A stretch of DNA of 64,000 bases from Poa pratensis (GCA_947311845.1 CAMZMU010000041.1:119374100-119438099); one strand, 5' to 3'. Positions 31,281 to 44,600 are shown, numbered from the stretch's first letter. Numbers and translations: made by a program. Notes: generated from the letters alone by a model not told the origin.

Positions 31281-34200
31281 ATGGACAGAAACTGGATTAG
31301 AAAGGGTGTCCGAAAGCTTTCCAGTGAACACCTGAAAGGAGTGGAGGAGTTCATGCAATGTGTTCGTAGAAATTTTGCCAAGGATGATCGCATTCTTTGC
31401 CCATGCTGCCAATGCCTGAACCGTCAAGAGCAAGCTCAAGGGAGAGTTGAAGACCATTTGCTCCTTAATGGGATGGCCAGCACCTATGACAGGTGGATCC
31501 ATCATGGAGAGCCAATGGAGGGAGGACCTCAACATGTTGAAGCTGAAGCACAGCCACCCCATGGTAGTGATGATGGAATTGCTTTTATGGAAAATGTTCT
31601 GCAAGGGAATGATAATTTGGAGGAAGAGGATGGGAATGAGGATGATAGGATACCTGACTTGTTGAAGGATCTGTACAACTCTGAAGACCATGTTGATGGA
31701 CAAAGGTCAATGTTTGCCGAGGTGTTAGAGGAGGCCAAGCGCGCAGCTGTTGAAGGGGGTAAATTTTCAAGATTTACCTTCACCGTGAAGCTACTTCACG
31801 TCAAGTCCTTCTACCGGATTAGCAATGTTGCATTCAATGCAATACTCAGCCTGTTGAACTTGCAGTTCCCTGGTAGCAGTGTTCCCAAGGATTACGAGGA
31901 TGCGTTGCGCGTAATCCGCAAGCTAGGGCTTGGATATGTCTCTATACATGTCTGCCCAAATAACTGTGTGCTGTTTCGAAAGGCCTATGAAAAGTATGAC
32001 AACTGCCCGAAATGCAATGCGTCTCGGTGGAAAGATGCTGATGGGAAGAAGTCGATACCGGAGAAGGTGTTGAGGCATTTTCCGTTGAAAAAGAGGCTGC
32101 AGCGGATGTTTCTCTCAGAGGAATCATCAGAGGAGGTACAGTGGCACAAGCTCAAGCGGCAGCCTGTGGAGGATGAGCTGAGCCATCCAGCGGATGGAGA
32201 GGCATGGAAACAATTTGACAAGGACCACAAAGAATTTGCGGCAGATCCAAGGAATATAAGACTCGGCCTTGCCACGGATGGCTTTAATCCGTTTGGGAAC
32301 CAGAGGACGTCATACAGCATGTGGCCCGTCTTTGTGGTGCCGTACAACATGCCACCATGGGCATGCATGGATCAGTCTAACTATATGATGTCCTTGCTTA
32401 TCCCGGGTCCAGAGTCTCCAGGAAAAGATTTTGACGTCTTCATGGAGCCTCTTGTGGATGAGTTGCTCGAGCTCTGGAGTGGTGTACTTACGCACGATGC
32501 CTTGACTCCCAAGAAGAAATTCTATCTACGTGCTGCAGTCATATGGTGTATCCATGATTTTCCGGCGTTGCACACTTTGTCGGGGAGGATTACAGCGGGT
32601 TATCAGGCTTGTGTGCGGTGTGACAAAGACCCCTGCTCGAGGAGGATAAGGGGCAAGATCTGCTTTATTGGGCACCGTCGCTTCCTTGACCCAAACCATA
32701 AGTGGCGAAGAAGCAAAGAGTTTGATGGTAAGACTGAAACCCGTGACAAGCCAGCGGAATTCACTAAAGAAGAGCTCGAGCAGCAACTTGAAAAGGTGAA
32801 AGATGTGAGACCAGGAAAGCTGGAAAAGAAGAGAAAGCGCGAGGAAGGCCAATGTTGGGACCGAAGATCCCGCTTGTGGGACCTGCCATACTGGCCTGGT
32901 CTAAAGCTGAGGCACAATCTCGATATAATGCACATCGAGAAAAATATCACCGACAATCTCCTTGGGACATTCATGAGCATTGAAGGAAAGTCCAAGGACA
33001 CGGTGAATGCAAGGCTTGACTTGGAAGATATGGGAATAAGAGAAGAGTTGCACCTAAAACCTAGAGAAGGTGAAGACTCGTTTGACATACCACCTGCTTG
33101 GTACACAATGAGTAAAGAAGAAAAGATTGCCTTCTGTGAGTTCATAAGGGCGGTGAGGTTTCCAGATGGTTACGCCGCTAACCTAGAGAAATGTGTCTCT
33201 CCTGATGGATGCAAGCTTCAAGGCCTAAAAACACATGATTGCCACATTCTCCTTCAAAGAATCTTACCGGCGGGGCTCCGAGGAATTATGCATCACGATA
33301 TATATGAAGCGGTTGCCGAGTTGGGTAATTTCTTTAGAGAACTATGCTGCCAGACACTCAAGTTATCGGTTCTGAAAAGACTTGAAAAAGAAATCCCAAT
33401 AATTCTTTGCAAGCTCGAGAAGATCTTTCCTCCATCTTTCTTCACCGTGATGGTCCATTTGTGTGTCCATTTACCAAAAGAGGCAATGCTTAGAGGCCCT
33501 GTGCAATATGGTTGGATGTATCCGGTCGAAAGAAGGCTGCTTACATGTAAGCGCTCCGTGCGGAACACAGCGAGGCCGGAAGGATCTATTGCCGAGGCGT
33601 ATGTTGTCGATGAGTGCCTCACTTTTTGCTCGAGGTACTTTGACGATCTGGACACGAGATGGAATCGGCGAGGCAGAACTTTCTCGGAGGCTGACTCGCA
33701 CCGTGGTGATGTGTCGGTTTTCAAGCATGGTGTGAAATTTCTCGGAGGGTCACAATACTTGGACGCCGGTGATGACTATGACAAGATGGTCTGGTTTGTC
33801 CTCAGCAGCTGTCGTGAGGTTTTACCTTACATAGAGTATGTCATATTCTGTGAACTCGTTATTTTATTATCATGGGTTGGGAGGAACCTATTTTTTTACC
33901 ACATGACTGATGTTTCCACTCACTATTTTTCTTGGCATGGCAGGATGTGCAAACAAGAGCTGAATGGGGAAGCAAGCAGCGTCCATGTTGATAAGAGGCT
34001 TGCCAAGGAATTTGCTGGTTGGTTTAAGAAAAAGGTGAGATCTTTAGCCATGTAATCCATTGCCACATCATTTTTGTTTTTGTGTGTTACTCACCCTGGT
34101 TTATATGTGCAGATTGGAAAATTGCATGAGGAGAAGAAGGTTAGCGATGATCTCTTTGCTTTGGCCTGCCAACCGGATAAGCGAGTGAGATTGTATTCAG

Positions 34201-34922
34201 CTTGTATTGTTGACGGTGTTCGGTACCATACCATTGACCGCGAGAAGAATAGAAAGACACAGAACAGTGGAATCGTCACCGAGGGAGATCATGATGGTGA
34301 GGCTATGGACTTCTATGGTCAGCTGAGAAGCGTCATCGAGCTGCAATACAACTCTAGCGGAGGCGTCGACCGTTCGGTTGTCCTCTTTAGTTGTGACTGG
34401 TTTGATCTCGGTGGGAAGAAGAAGACGGGATTGAGAGATGATGGACACTTCACTAGTGTCAACACTGGAAGGTGCTGGTACAAAAGTCATCCATTTATTC
34501 TAACCTCACAAGCAACAAAGGTGTTTTATGTGCCAGACACTCGTTTCCGTGGAAATTGGCGAGTTGTGCAAAAATTCATGCATAGGCACTTGTGGCGTGT
34601 GACCGAAACTGATGGGGAAAATGGTCCTGGTGGTGGCGGACTAACATATCAAGATGAAAAAAATGGCACGGAAATTCCGGTGCAAGCACGTGAAGCCACT
34701 GTGCAAACCAGAGTGCGAAGGGACCAGAGCGACCGCGTGTGTGTTGATGCTGCTGTTGTTGAAGGCATTAAGAAGAAAAGAAGGGTGCTTGTGGATGGAC
34801 ATGAAGGCGAGGATGACGAAGAAGATGGGGCTGATGATACAATGCTGCAATATGACAGTGACGATGGGGAAGACAGGACTGGGCATAGAGGTCCTCGCTT
34901 TGGTATCGACAATGATGAGTAG
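31281..34922 (+). CDS. TNPD-type CACTA transposase
   Basis: Catalytic transposase of the En/Spm superfamily. Three coding exons, 31281-33835, 33944-34034 and 34113-34922, all phases consistent, give 1150 residues. Domains in order: Transpos_assoc at the N-terminus (MDRNWIRKGVRKLSSEHLKG with CPCCQC near residue 40), the Transposase_21 core (ATDGFNPFGNQ near 330, ITAGYQACVRCDKDPC near 440, LDIMHIEKNITDNLLG near 545), DUF4218 (LRGIMHHDIYEAVAELGNFF near 660), and DUF4216 (YHTIDREKNRKTQNSG near 922 to WRVVQKF near 1030), ending with an acidic tail. The start is the ATG after the acceptor at 31278-31280; the upstream in-frame extension to 31212 reads through intron. No stop or frameshift was seen, so it may be active. 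Confidence 0.93.
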
Positions 34923-35853
34923 CGGATGGACATGGGAAGGTAACTTCTATCTGAAAATGCATGTTTTGTCACTGTTAAAATTTCAGATTTTGTCACTGCT
35001 ACCACATTTGTTTTACTTCTTAACCCATTACTTCAATTTTGTTGCAGGCTGATGATGATACTCATGCATTTCACACAATGAAGGATGGGCAATGGTGCCT
35101 TCTATAACAACACTGTGCCTTTGTTGCATTTGTAATCTGAATATCATGTGCCTTCTGTATGTTGAGTGTAGCTTGGAAGGTTGTTGCTTGGAATATGAAT
35201 ATTGAGTGTTCAACATTTGTAATCTGAATATTGAGTGTACTCTGAATATTTGTCTCTTGCTGTGTAATATTGAGTCTAAATGAATATGTCTTGCTGTGTA
35301 ATATTTAGTGTAATCTGAATGTTCACTGCTTGTTCACTGTTGTCTATCCCAGTAGCATGCTTCTATTCCCAGAATCATAATTTTTCAATTTGTCCTTTGC
35401 TTTCTGTTATTGTTGCATCCTACAGGCTCATAACTGGTGAAAACAATATAGGTGTGTTTCAAGAATGTGCTATTTCACACTATACAACTTTATTTGCTTG
35501 GTCTGTCTCAACTTATCTGCAGGATTCCTAGAAAAAGTAGAGAAATGCCACTGAAGATTAACACTTCATTTGTCCAAAAGTAACCAGATAGCTTAACACA
35601 CATTCATTTGTCCAAAAACAACAAGAGCTTAATACACATTCATTTCATCCAAAAGCAACCACATAGCTTAATTTACATAAGTTTGTCCAATACTCAGATC
35701 TTGTTCAAATATACAGCAACTTGGTTCACAAACATACAAACTGATGCGACGATCAACACACAGATTCACACAAACTAACATGTTCAGATTCACACAACCT
35801 TACATGGTCCAAATTCCAACAACACATGCCCAAAAGTAACTACATAACAGATG
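34923..35853. other. 3' region between the TNPD and B3 genes of CACTA II
   Basis: Non-coding. The two genes converge here. It contains short repeats of AATATTGAGTGT/TCTGAATATT (35160-35330) and of CACATTCATTTGTCCAAAA (35570-35650). Probable 3' untranslated regions and polyadenylation signals of both genes. Confidence 0.5.
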
Positions 35854-36705
35854 CTAGATTTCTTCAGCAGTCAGCTTCAGAATTTTTTTACCACGGCATT
35901 GAAACCAAAACATGATGATTTTACCCACTTTCCAATCCTCGGTTACACACGGCCAGTTTCGTGTCATGATAGCTTTATTGTCTTCTGCAATTTTCATGCG
36001 GACTTCAGCCATCTTCTCATTATGGTTGTAATAGACTTCCACATCGGTTCCGTCTGTTGTAAGGCGGCTTTGGAGATACTTGGTGTACTCATGGTTAAAA
36101 TACTGCAAAGATATGGTAAAACACAATTAGCTAGACAAGTTCAAATCCAGTTCAACTTTGGTTGCAAATAAGAGGTTGGGAATATATTTTACCATCTTTC
36201 CTTTGCCAGCATCAATGTGTGACTTCACAATCCTGCAGATATAGAGTGGTGTCTCCGGTTCATTTTCAGCACAAAATTTCTTCAGAACTGACCGTTGCCT
36301 CTCATCCAATTCGACCCCCTTGGATAATACACAGAATTGGTCCATAACACTATCTGGAATGACCTCGTAGTGGTAATGCTTGCGGCACATGGTCCCGTCG
36401 AACACCTTGACAGTTAGCACATCGACGCCATCGTAAGTGCAGACCAAGAAATGGCCTCTATGCAGGTCGTGAGAGAGGGCGAACAGCTTCCAGCCAGGCC
36501 CAAGAAACATGTGGCCAACTCCGTCAAATACCACCTCCACGTCCCACAGCTTGCGATGCACATCGCCCACCTCACACAGCTTCAGTTTACGGGGCTCACG
36601 GCCTTCCAGGAACTTGGCAAACTTCTCAGGCAGCCTCTGCCGCACAGAACTCGAAGATATCGGTTCTGAAACCCACGCGAAGAACTCGAAGTCTGACTGG
36701 GCCAT
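35854..36705 (-). CDS. Two-B3-domain DNA-binding protein carried by CACTA II
   Basis: Two exons, 36705-36193 and 36102-35854, GT-AG and in phase, encode 253 residues starting MAQSDFEFFAWVSEP. The first B3 domain covers about residues 20-115 (LPEKFAKFLEG, LWDVEVVFDG, GWKLFALSHDLHRGHFLVCTYDG). The second covers about 165-250 (YFNHEYTKYL, VEVYYNHNEKMAEVRMKI, NWPCVTEDWKVGKIIMFWFQ). B3 domains recognise short DNA motifs in plant transcription factors (ARF, RAV, REM). It is intact, oriented opposite to the transposase and converging on it. The sequence differs from the B3 gene of element I. It could be a captured host REM-type gene or an element accessory protein; the role is inferred. Confidence 0.75.
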
Positions 36706-37195
36706 CGTAGCAAACCCGCCTGTTATGACAAGTAAATAGTTCCAGAATCAATTATAGGATAACCAAAATAGGATGACATATAGGTTCAGTCTTGCAATTA
36801 AGAAGGTACAATTAATCAATCAACAAGGCAGACATTTAGTCATCAAACAACCATCAACTATATATATCTAAATTCCACAACCAAATGATTTTTTGCCTCA
36901 CATCAGAAGAACCTTGTGAACAGCAAGCATTACGATTGTTGAGCTATAGAAGACTAGAAGAAAACCCTGAAACTATAATGTTTGTATGACATAGCAACAT
37001 TTCCAGAGAGAACTGGAAAATGAGGAATGAACTGCACCAGAACAGATCATATTATCCCATAAAAAATAAACACTGCCTCTGATATGGAAACAGAGGATGG
37101 AGTGTGCAATAACAGACCCCATAATTTCTACATGCAGAAATATGGAAACAGAGGATTGAGGCTGCAGTCGAAGATCCAAACATGCAGGCCTAAGC

Positions 37196-37300
37196 CAATC
37201 CGAATCAAAACCCTAGAACCCTAGATCCCCAAAAACCCTAGAACTTTAGACCCATCCCGCCGGCCTAAACCCATCCGAATCAAAACCCTAAGCGGCCGCA
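37196..37300 (-). promoter_or_regulatory. Telo-box-like cluster upstream of the CACTA II B3 gene
   Basis: AAACCCTA or AACCCTAG occurs five times in about 100 bp (for example CAAAACCCTAGAACCCTAG at 37206). It lies about 500 bp before the B3 gene's start. Such telo-boxes are common in promoters of plant growth-related genes. Confidence 0.5.
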
Positions 37301-37356
37301 ACCCATCCGAATCAAAACCCACACGGGCGCGCATACGAATCTAAAGGGACACAGAG

Positions 37357-37535
37357 ATGGAGATGGAGAGCGGTGCGGCTAACCCAGAGATGGAGATGGA
37401 GATGGATTCATCCGCGGCGGCTCTCCGTGCGGAGATGGAGATGGAAGAAGAAGAGCGGTGCGGCATGCGGTGCGGCGGCCTCCGAGCTCCTCGAGACCTC
37501 CGAGCTCTCTCTCTCTCTCTCTCTCTCTCTGTGTC
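37357..37535. repeat. GATGGA minisatellite and CT microsatellite
   Basis: GGAGATGGAGATGGA-type repeats cover about 37357-37446 and an uninterrupted CT run covers about 37504-37531. Low-complexity frames result; no gene. Confidence 0.75.
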
Positions 37536-37675
37536 CGAACAGAGAAGAGAGGAAGCCAAAGGGCAAATAAAGGTAGCGACGAGTGAGCTTCACTGAGACC
37601 AACGTGTGGGACCCAATTTGTCCTGAGGAATTTATAATTTGCTTAAAACATGGCAACTTGAAAAAACGGTTTAAA

Positions 37676-40249
37676 ACATGGTTTTAATGTGTCTTAATTT
37701 GTCCAAATGTGTCCAAATTTGCCACATGTGTTCATTGTGGGATGACAAACAATGTTGCCGAACAAAGATTTCTACATGTTTCACAAAAAAATCCCACATT
37801 TTTTTTTCAAGTGTTAAAAACAAGGTTATTTGCGAAGCGGCTACCGAGAAAATCGTCCAAAATGGCACCGATACATTTATGTCACAAAGTAGACACCATT
37901 TTATGTACAATCACCAAAAGGCATGCATTTCCGAGCTCTCGGCCTATTTTTGGCCATTTAAACGGCTTTCTGCCGATGCAGCTGGAAACGGCTAAATTTT
38001 GAACTACAGCTGCCACATAGTTTTTCCGTTATTTTTCCTAAATTTCATATTTAGGTTCACAAGTATCCATTTCATCAGAGATACATCAAAATATCCACAT
38101 GATTCAACCACTAGACACGAACGGTCACCGCCACGAATTCGACTAGATTTTCAAATGAGCATACGGAATTCAAAAAAATCAAAATAATGGAAAACCTTCG
38201 CGTAGCGTCATCATATGTGACCTAGTTACCAGAAAAAAAATATAAACTTGCAATATGAAAGTTTTACGGAAAAAGTGTTCTCAGAAACTTGCTATCACGA
38301 ACGAACATTCATAGCTTTCGAGATGAAGGAGTAATGTTTTGGCCACATTCATGACATAGTTTGTCGAAATGTGCCCAAATTTGGCACATGTGTTCCCTGT
38401 GGTATGGCAAGCAATGTTGCCGAACAAAGTTTTCGACATGTTTCATAAAAAAACCACTTTTCATTTTTCAGGTGCTTAAAATAGCGTTTTTTGTGAAGCG
38501 GCTACCGAGAGTGACGTCCAAAATGGCACCGACACATGTTTGTAAAAAAGTAGACATCATTCCATGTACAATCACCAAAAAGAATGCATTTCCGAGCTCT
38601 CTGCCTATCTCCGGCCATTTAAACGGCTTCCTGCCGATTCAGCTGGAAACCGCTAGATTTTGAACTGCAGCTGCCACACAGCTTGCCCGTTATTTTTCCT
38701 AAATTTCATTTTTAGGTTCACAACTATCCATTTCATCATAGATACATCAAAATATCCACATGATTCAAACACTAGACACGAACGGTCACGGCCACAAATT
38801 CGACTAGATTTTCAAATGACCACACGAAATTCAAAAAAAATCAAAATAATGGAAAACCTTCGCGTAGCGTCAACATATGTGACCTAGTTACGAGAAAAAA
38901 TATAAACTTGTGATATGAAAGTTTTATGGAAAAAGTGTTCTCAGAAACTTGGTATCACGAACGAACATTCATAACTTTCAAGACAAAGGAGCAATGTTTT
39001 GGCCACTTTCATGACATAGTTTGTCCAAATGTGCCCCAATTTGGCACATGTGCTCATTATGGGATGACAAACAATGTTGCCAAACAAAGATTTCGACATG
39101 TTTCACACAAAAAATCACTTTCCATTTTTCAAGTGCTAAAAGTAGCGTTTTTTGTGAAGCGGCTACCGAGAGTGTCGTCCGAAATGGCACCGATACATGT
39201 TTGTCACAAAGTAGACATCATTTTATGTACATACACCAAAAGGCATGCATTTACGAGCTATCTATCTATTTATTCCCATTTAAACGGTATCCTGCCGATT
39301 CAGTTGGAAACCGCTAGATTTTGAACTGCAGCTGCCACACAGTTTGCCCGTTATTTTTCCTAAATTTCATTTTTAGGTTCACAACTATCCATTTCATCAT
39401 AGATACATCAAAATATCCACATGATTCAAACACTAGACACAAAAGGTCACCGCGGCGACTTCGACTAGATTTTCAAATGAGCACACGAAATTCAAAAAAA
39501 ATCAAAAAAATGGAAAACCTTCGCGTAGCGTATGATATGTGACCTAGTTACAAAAAAAAATATAAACTTGCATTGTGGAACTTTTACTGCAAAAGTGTTC
39601 TCAGAAACTTGCTATCACGAACGAACATTCATAGCTTTCAAGATGAAGGAGCAATGTTTTGGACACATTCATGACATAGTTTGTCGAAATGTGCCCAAAT
39701 TTGGCACATGTGTTCATTGTGGGATGGCAAGCAATGTTGCCGACCAAAGATTTCGACATGTTTCACACAAAAAAACCACTTTCCATTTTTCAAGTGCTTA
39801 AAATAGCGTTTTTTGTGAAGCGCCTACCGAGAAAGTCGTCTAAAATGGCACCGATACATTTTCTTCACATAGTAGACATCATTTTATGTACAATCACCAA
39901 AAGGCATGCATTTCCGAGCTCTCTGCCTATTTTCGGTCATTTATACGGCTTCCTGCCGATTCAGTAGGAAACGGCTAGATTTTGTACTGCAGCTGCCAAA
40001 TAGCTTGCCAGTTATTTTTTCGAAATTTCATTTTTAGCTTCACAACTATCCATTTCATCAGAGATACATCAAAATATCCACACGATTCAAACACTAGACA
40101 CAAACGGTCACCGTGGCGACTTTGACTAGATTTTCAAATGAGCACACGAAATTAAAAAAATCAAAAAAATGGAAAACCTTCGCGTAGCGTCATGATATGT
40201 GACCTAGTTACAAAAAAAAACTTGCGAAACTTTTACTGCAAAAGTGTTC
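37676..40249. repeat. Four-copy tandem array of a 660-bp unit inside CACTA II
   Basis: The landmark AAAAGTGTTCT recurs at 38271, 38931, 39591 and 40240, so the period is 660, 660 and about 649 bp. Each unit has CGAAATGTGCCCAAATTTGG, AAGCGGCTACCGAGA, AAATGGCACCGA and TAGTTTGCCCGTTATTTTTC in order. Each unit carries similar short frames of about 100 and 75 codons that look like by-products. The first copy is partial. Confidence 0.92.
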
Positions 40250-40299
40250 TATATATTGTACAGTACTGCATATTTAATTATATTTAATTTAGACAACAT

Positions 40300-41639
40300 A
40301 ACCCCAAAATTCCCTCTAAAATTTCCCTCCTAAAATTTCCCGCCTCCAACAAAACGCCCGCCTCCAAAATTTCCTGCCCACCTCCTTTGGACATGATTTG
40401 TCCGAAATGCCCACCAAAAGAATTAAAGCCAGGGGCTTTTCGGTCCTCACGCAAAAAGCCACCACCAATAAACGCCAGGGGATTTTCCTCCAATCCCCAG
40501 ATCCCCAATCCCCAGATCTACACCGCTCTACACCGGCCGCTCTCCACCGGCAAGCGACCGCACGCGGGAGGCGCCCGCGAGGACGGCCGCACGCGGGAGG
40601 AGCTCGCGAGGACGGACGTCCACATGCGGGAGGCGCTCGCGACGACGGACGGCCACACGCGGTAGCGGCGAACGACGGCGGCCACAAGTGTAGCGGCGAG
40701 CGCGGGAGCAGTGAACGACGACGACCACACGCTCGGCGAACGACGACACCCTTTCTCCAGGTCTCTGCCCATCTCCCATCTCCATACTTGATACTGTTTG
40801 TACACGATCTCGCTCGCGTGTCACTGCTTGCTTGCTTCAGATAAGGTTTGCGTTCACTGCTTGCATAGCTAGGTTTTGCGTGGCATGACCTTATTGCTTC
40901 AGCTAGGGTCTGCATAGCTAGTGTTTGCGTGCTATGACCTGATTTCTTCTGCTACGGTTTGCATAGCTAGGCTTCATGAAGGGTTCCTTGCCCTCTGGTT
41001 CTTGAGGGTTCTAGTGATGCCTCTGAAATTTAAGCAATTGCTTCAGTTAGGGTTTGCATAGCTATGGTTTAATATATAGTTAAGCAATTGTCTCTGAAAT
41101 TCATCCACATACATGTTCTAGTAATGCCTCAACGTGAACGAATTTGTCATCAACATCATGTGCTTAATTGTCTAGTACTTGCTGCAGGGTTGTGGTTGAC
41201 ATGGTTGCTCTTTAATTCTAGGATATTGCAACTGCCATCATGACTTGTGCTATATGTTATGCCTCACTCGATTGTGGTACTGCTATCTAACCAGCTGTAC
41301 ATGACATGACTGGTTACTGTTTATACATGACATGCTTGCTACTTCACTTCATTGTAGTACATAACCAGTTGTCTAACCACTTCTTCCTTGCAGGGAAGTG
41401 GCCAGAGATTTCGCAAATTGAAGCAGTGTAATAAAGAGGTGGGTTCAAGCCTTTGCCTATGTGTATACATGATCCTTGTTTAGTGGATAAGCCTAATTTC
41501 ATGCATTCTTGTTTAGTGCAGAAGCTTCTGCCTGTTTATCTAATTACTTTTCATTCTATTTTGCAAGCTATTAAGGCAACCAGACATCACCAGCCTAAAT
41601 ACCACCGGTCCAACCACCTCCAGATCATCCACGACAAGG
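40300..41639 (+). promoter_or_regulatory. Upstream region and leader of the TNPA-like gene
   Basis: Starts with repeats of AAAATTTCC(C/T)(G/T)CC (40310-40380). A GC-rich minisatellite based on GCGGGAGG(C/A)GC(C/T)CGCGA (40560-40680) follows, then AT-rich intron-like sequence with repeated GCTAGGTTTTGCG/GCTAGTGTTTGCG motifs (40868-41060). A first untranslated exon is likely near 40500-40760, by the GC step and the donor-like CCAGGTCT; not proven. Confidence 0.4.
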
Positions 41640-44600
41640 ATGGCGAAGAAGAGTCAGTTTGTTGGTAAGAGCAATGTATTGGTTACCCTATTAATTCGAT
41701 CCCTTACATCAGTAACTGTCTGAAGGTCTGAACTTATTGTCGTGGTTTCTGTGCGAAATGCCAATTGCATTGGTTGTCAACTAGCGGTGTCGGTCTGTTA
41801 TTTTTGTTGCAATGATTTGGCATGGTGATCTCTGACACTGTTGGTTGTCAACTAGCCGTATCATGGTGGTCTGTTATTCTTGTTGCAATTATTTGGCATG
41901 GTGATCTCTGCCAACTGCATATGTTTTCTGCTCAATTTGCTAGATTGTTGTGATATTAAACTTGCGATGACCCATGTGCAGTAGGGTTGTTTATGTGGTT
42001 TGAACGCTTATTTTAAGATCTTTTTCCCATATGGATGTAATCTGAATATGTTGCTTTTCTGTCAGTTTGATCTATGGATGTGTGTCAATCTGCTAAGTGA
42101 ATCATATAATCTTAATAACTTGGTTTAATTTTTGTGTCTGCTGTTAGTCCACCTTACATAATAACTAGGTTTAAATGAACATAAAACATGGTAGCATACC
42201 TTGGCTATTTTTAAATGAAAATAAAACCTGCTAGCATACCTTAGCTGCTAGTGTTGTCTTGCTTTTCCATGCATTTCAACATACATCTAATGGTAATTAT
42301 TTTATTATCTAAAGAGGCACCTCTCACCGAGTACGAGAAGCTTAGGGCTAGAAACATGATGAGAAACAACCACAGGTTACAGTCTATGGGCCTCGCAGCA
42401 TTAGGGTCATTTCTTAGGATGAGAAGTGAAGGTGATGAAGTTAGCGGAGTGACCAACAATGACACTGCAAGCTCAGACTATAACCCTACAGACAATGAAG
42501 ATAATGATGGGGAGGAAGTTGCCGACAGTGTAGTGGAGAAGCCTGTTGTTAAGGTGTGCAAATTCTTTCTTGTTTGGGATGTGTGGGAGTACTTTGCTTG
42601 CTTGCTTCCTTGTTTTGTTAACTTCATGTTGTGCTCACACAGTTTTCTTTTGTTCTAATGCTGCTACCTTGCTGTATATATGTTGTGCTCACACAGACTT
42701 CTAGGAGGAAAAAGGCTGCTGTTAAGAAGACAACCAAGAGGAGGAGGAGCTCAGAGTCATCTACCACAATGCCTCCTGGAAGGGTGCCTTCTGGAAGGGT
42801 GATGGCTGATCCTCCAGCCAGTTCAAAGAGAATGTTGGAAACTCTGGAACCTGTCCCTGGAAGAGTCACAAGACAGAAATCAATGATGACTGAGGCAACC
42901 AACCAGCAAGAGAGCTTGCTGCACAAGGAGTTGCAAGTGGATGTCGAGTTTCAATCCACTGATGAAGGGAGACCAGTCCGTGTGGACAGGGATGCTGTCT
43001 TCTTTGAACAACCAGAGCTGCTTTTGCGTGATGAAGGCAAGTTCATCTAGTAATGCTCTTTTTTACTACTGCATTTTATAAATGTAGGCAATTCATCTAT
43101 GCACAGGTTTTACTACTTATGATGTCAATTTCAATTTCAGAGATAGGTCCCTTGGTCAAGCATAAAGATAGAAGGGGAGCCGGTCTTGAAAGGATAACCA
43201 AGGGCCTGGGTAAGGTGTCAGTCGAAATTGCTGAAGGGATGAAGCGCCCAGAGAAGCCTGTGGTGGCTGCGAAACTTGCTAGTGAGTGTGGAATGAATGC
43301 AAGGAAATTTACACCAGTGCTGCCACACTTCAAGGAATACAAAAAGGACACTCTTCTAGTGAAGGATTATCTTGGAAAAGTTGCTGTAAGTACTTGTTTC
43401 GTAGCTTATTTTGTTTGCAGGATGGTTAGAAACTATGGCAGTCTGTTGTAATTCAGAATTTGACAGTCTTTGTGAATTTAGTGTGCAAATTTAGTGTGCT
43501 TCTGCCAATTATATAAGTTCAAGATTCACATTTGGTTCCAGTAACACACCTATGTGTTAGCTTTGCTATATGACAATGTCATGTTCTTCTTCACATCACC
43601 ATATCTTAATTATATTTCTTATTAACTTAACTTGGTAGAATATCAGATAAACATGAAAGATGATGCGAAACAATGTCAGTCAGTTGTAATTTAGAATTTC
43701 ATTGTGTCTTTGTTAATTCTTCAGTGAAACAAATGTCTTTCTGCCTGTTATATCAGTACAGTAGAAGCACATTTGTCATTGTGCCTTGGCTGATGATGAA
43801 TTTCTCTGCTTCTCATTGTAGGCTAATTTTAACATGGACATGGACAAGAAGGTCAATCAGGGTGCGTGCATTGATATGCTACAGAAAGTATCCAAGAACA
43901 GACGGCACTATATCAAGAAGAAGTATTTTGACCCCGTACCAGCTAATCAGGTCAGCATCAAGTCTCCTGTGCCAAATATGAAGGATAATGAATGGCAAGA
44001 TCTGGTCAAGCTGTGGTCTACCCCGAAGCACAAGGTATGCATTCTTCTTTGATGCATATTTGTGGTATCAAGTTCCTGGTTTATCTTATGCACATGATAT
44101 GCTAGTGCTAGAAAATGCTGAAAGTCTGTGTTTATTGTAGAAAACCTGTCTGTCGAATGTGGAGAATCGAAAAAAAGTCGTGTTCCAACAGAAAACTGGT
44201 TCGAGGTCATACGTGGCACACATTTATGCCAAAGTAAGTAACTTCTGCCTGGAGAGCTTCTGGTTTAATTCTAGTTGAGTTACATTTTTTATTGGCGCTG
44301 AATAACATTTGTATTCTCCTTGAAAACCATTTCAGAAGGAAGAACGCAAGGTTGAGGAGCTGACTGCGATTGACCAGTTCAAGGTAACCCAGCACAGCAA
44401 GAAACATGGTTTCTCGGAGCCAGCTCGGATTGCAATAGTAAGTTACTCTTTGCTGCTGCTGTATGAAAATTCAGTGATGTGCTCCTTTGGGTGATAGATT
44501 GGCTTGTGCCCAGTTCCTTTGGTGCTTCTTCTGATGGCATTGTGCTAAAACCAAGTTGAATTCTGTTTTCAATGCCTCTATTAGGGCATGTGAGGTTGAT

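Noticed and set aside
37678..39967. Repeated plus-strand ORFs of about 100 and 75 codons in the 660-bp array
   Set aside because: They recur because the DNA repeats. They differ in start, length and frame between units and have no domain, so they are not treated as genes.
37676..40249. Possible CRISPR array
   Set aside because: The repeat unit is about 660 bp with no short direct repeat/spacer layout, and the organism is a plant.
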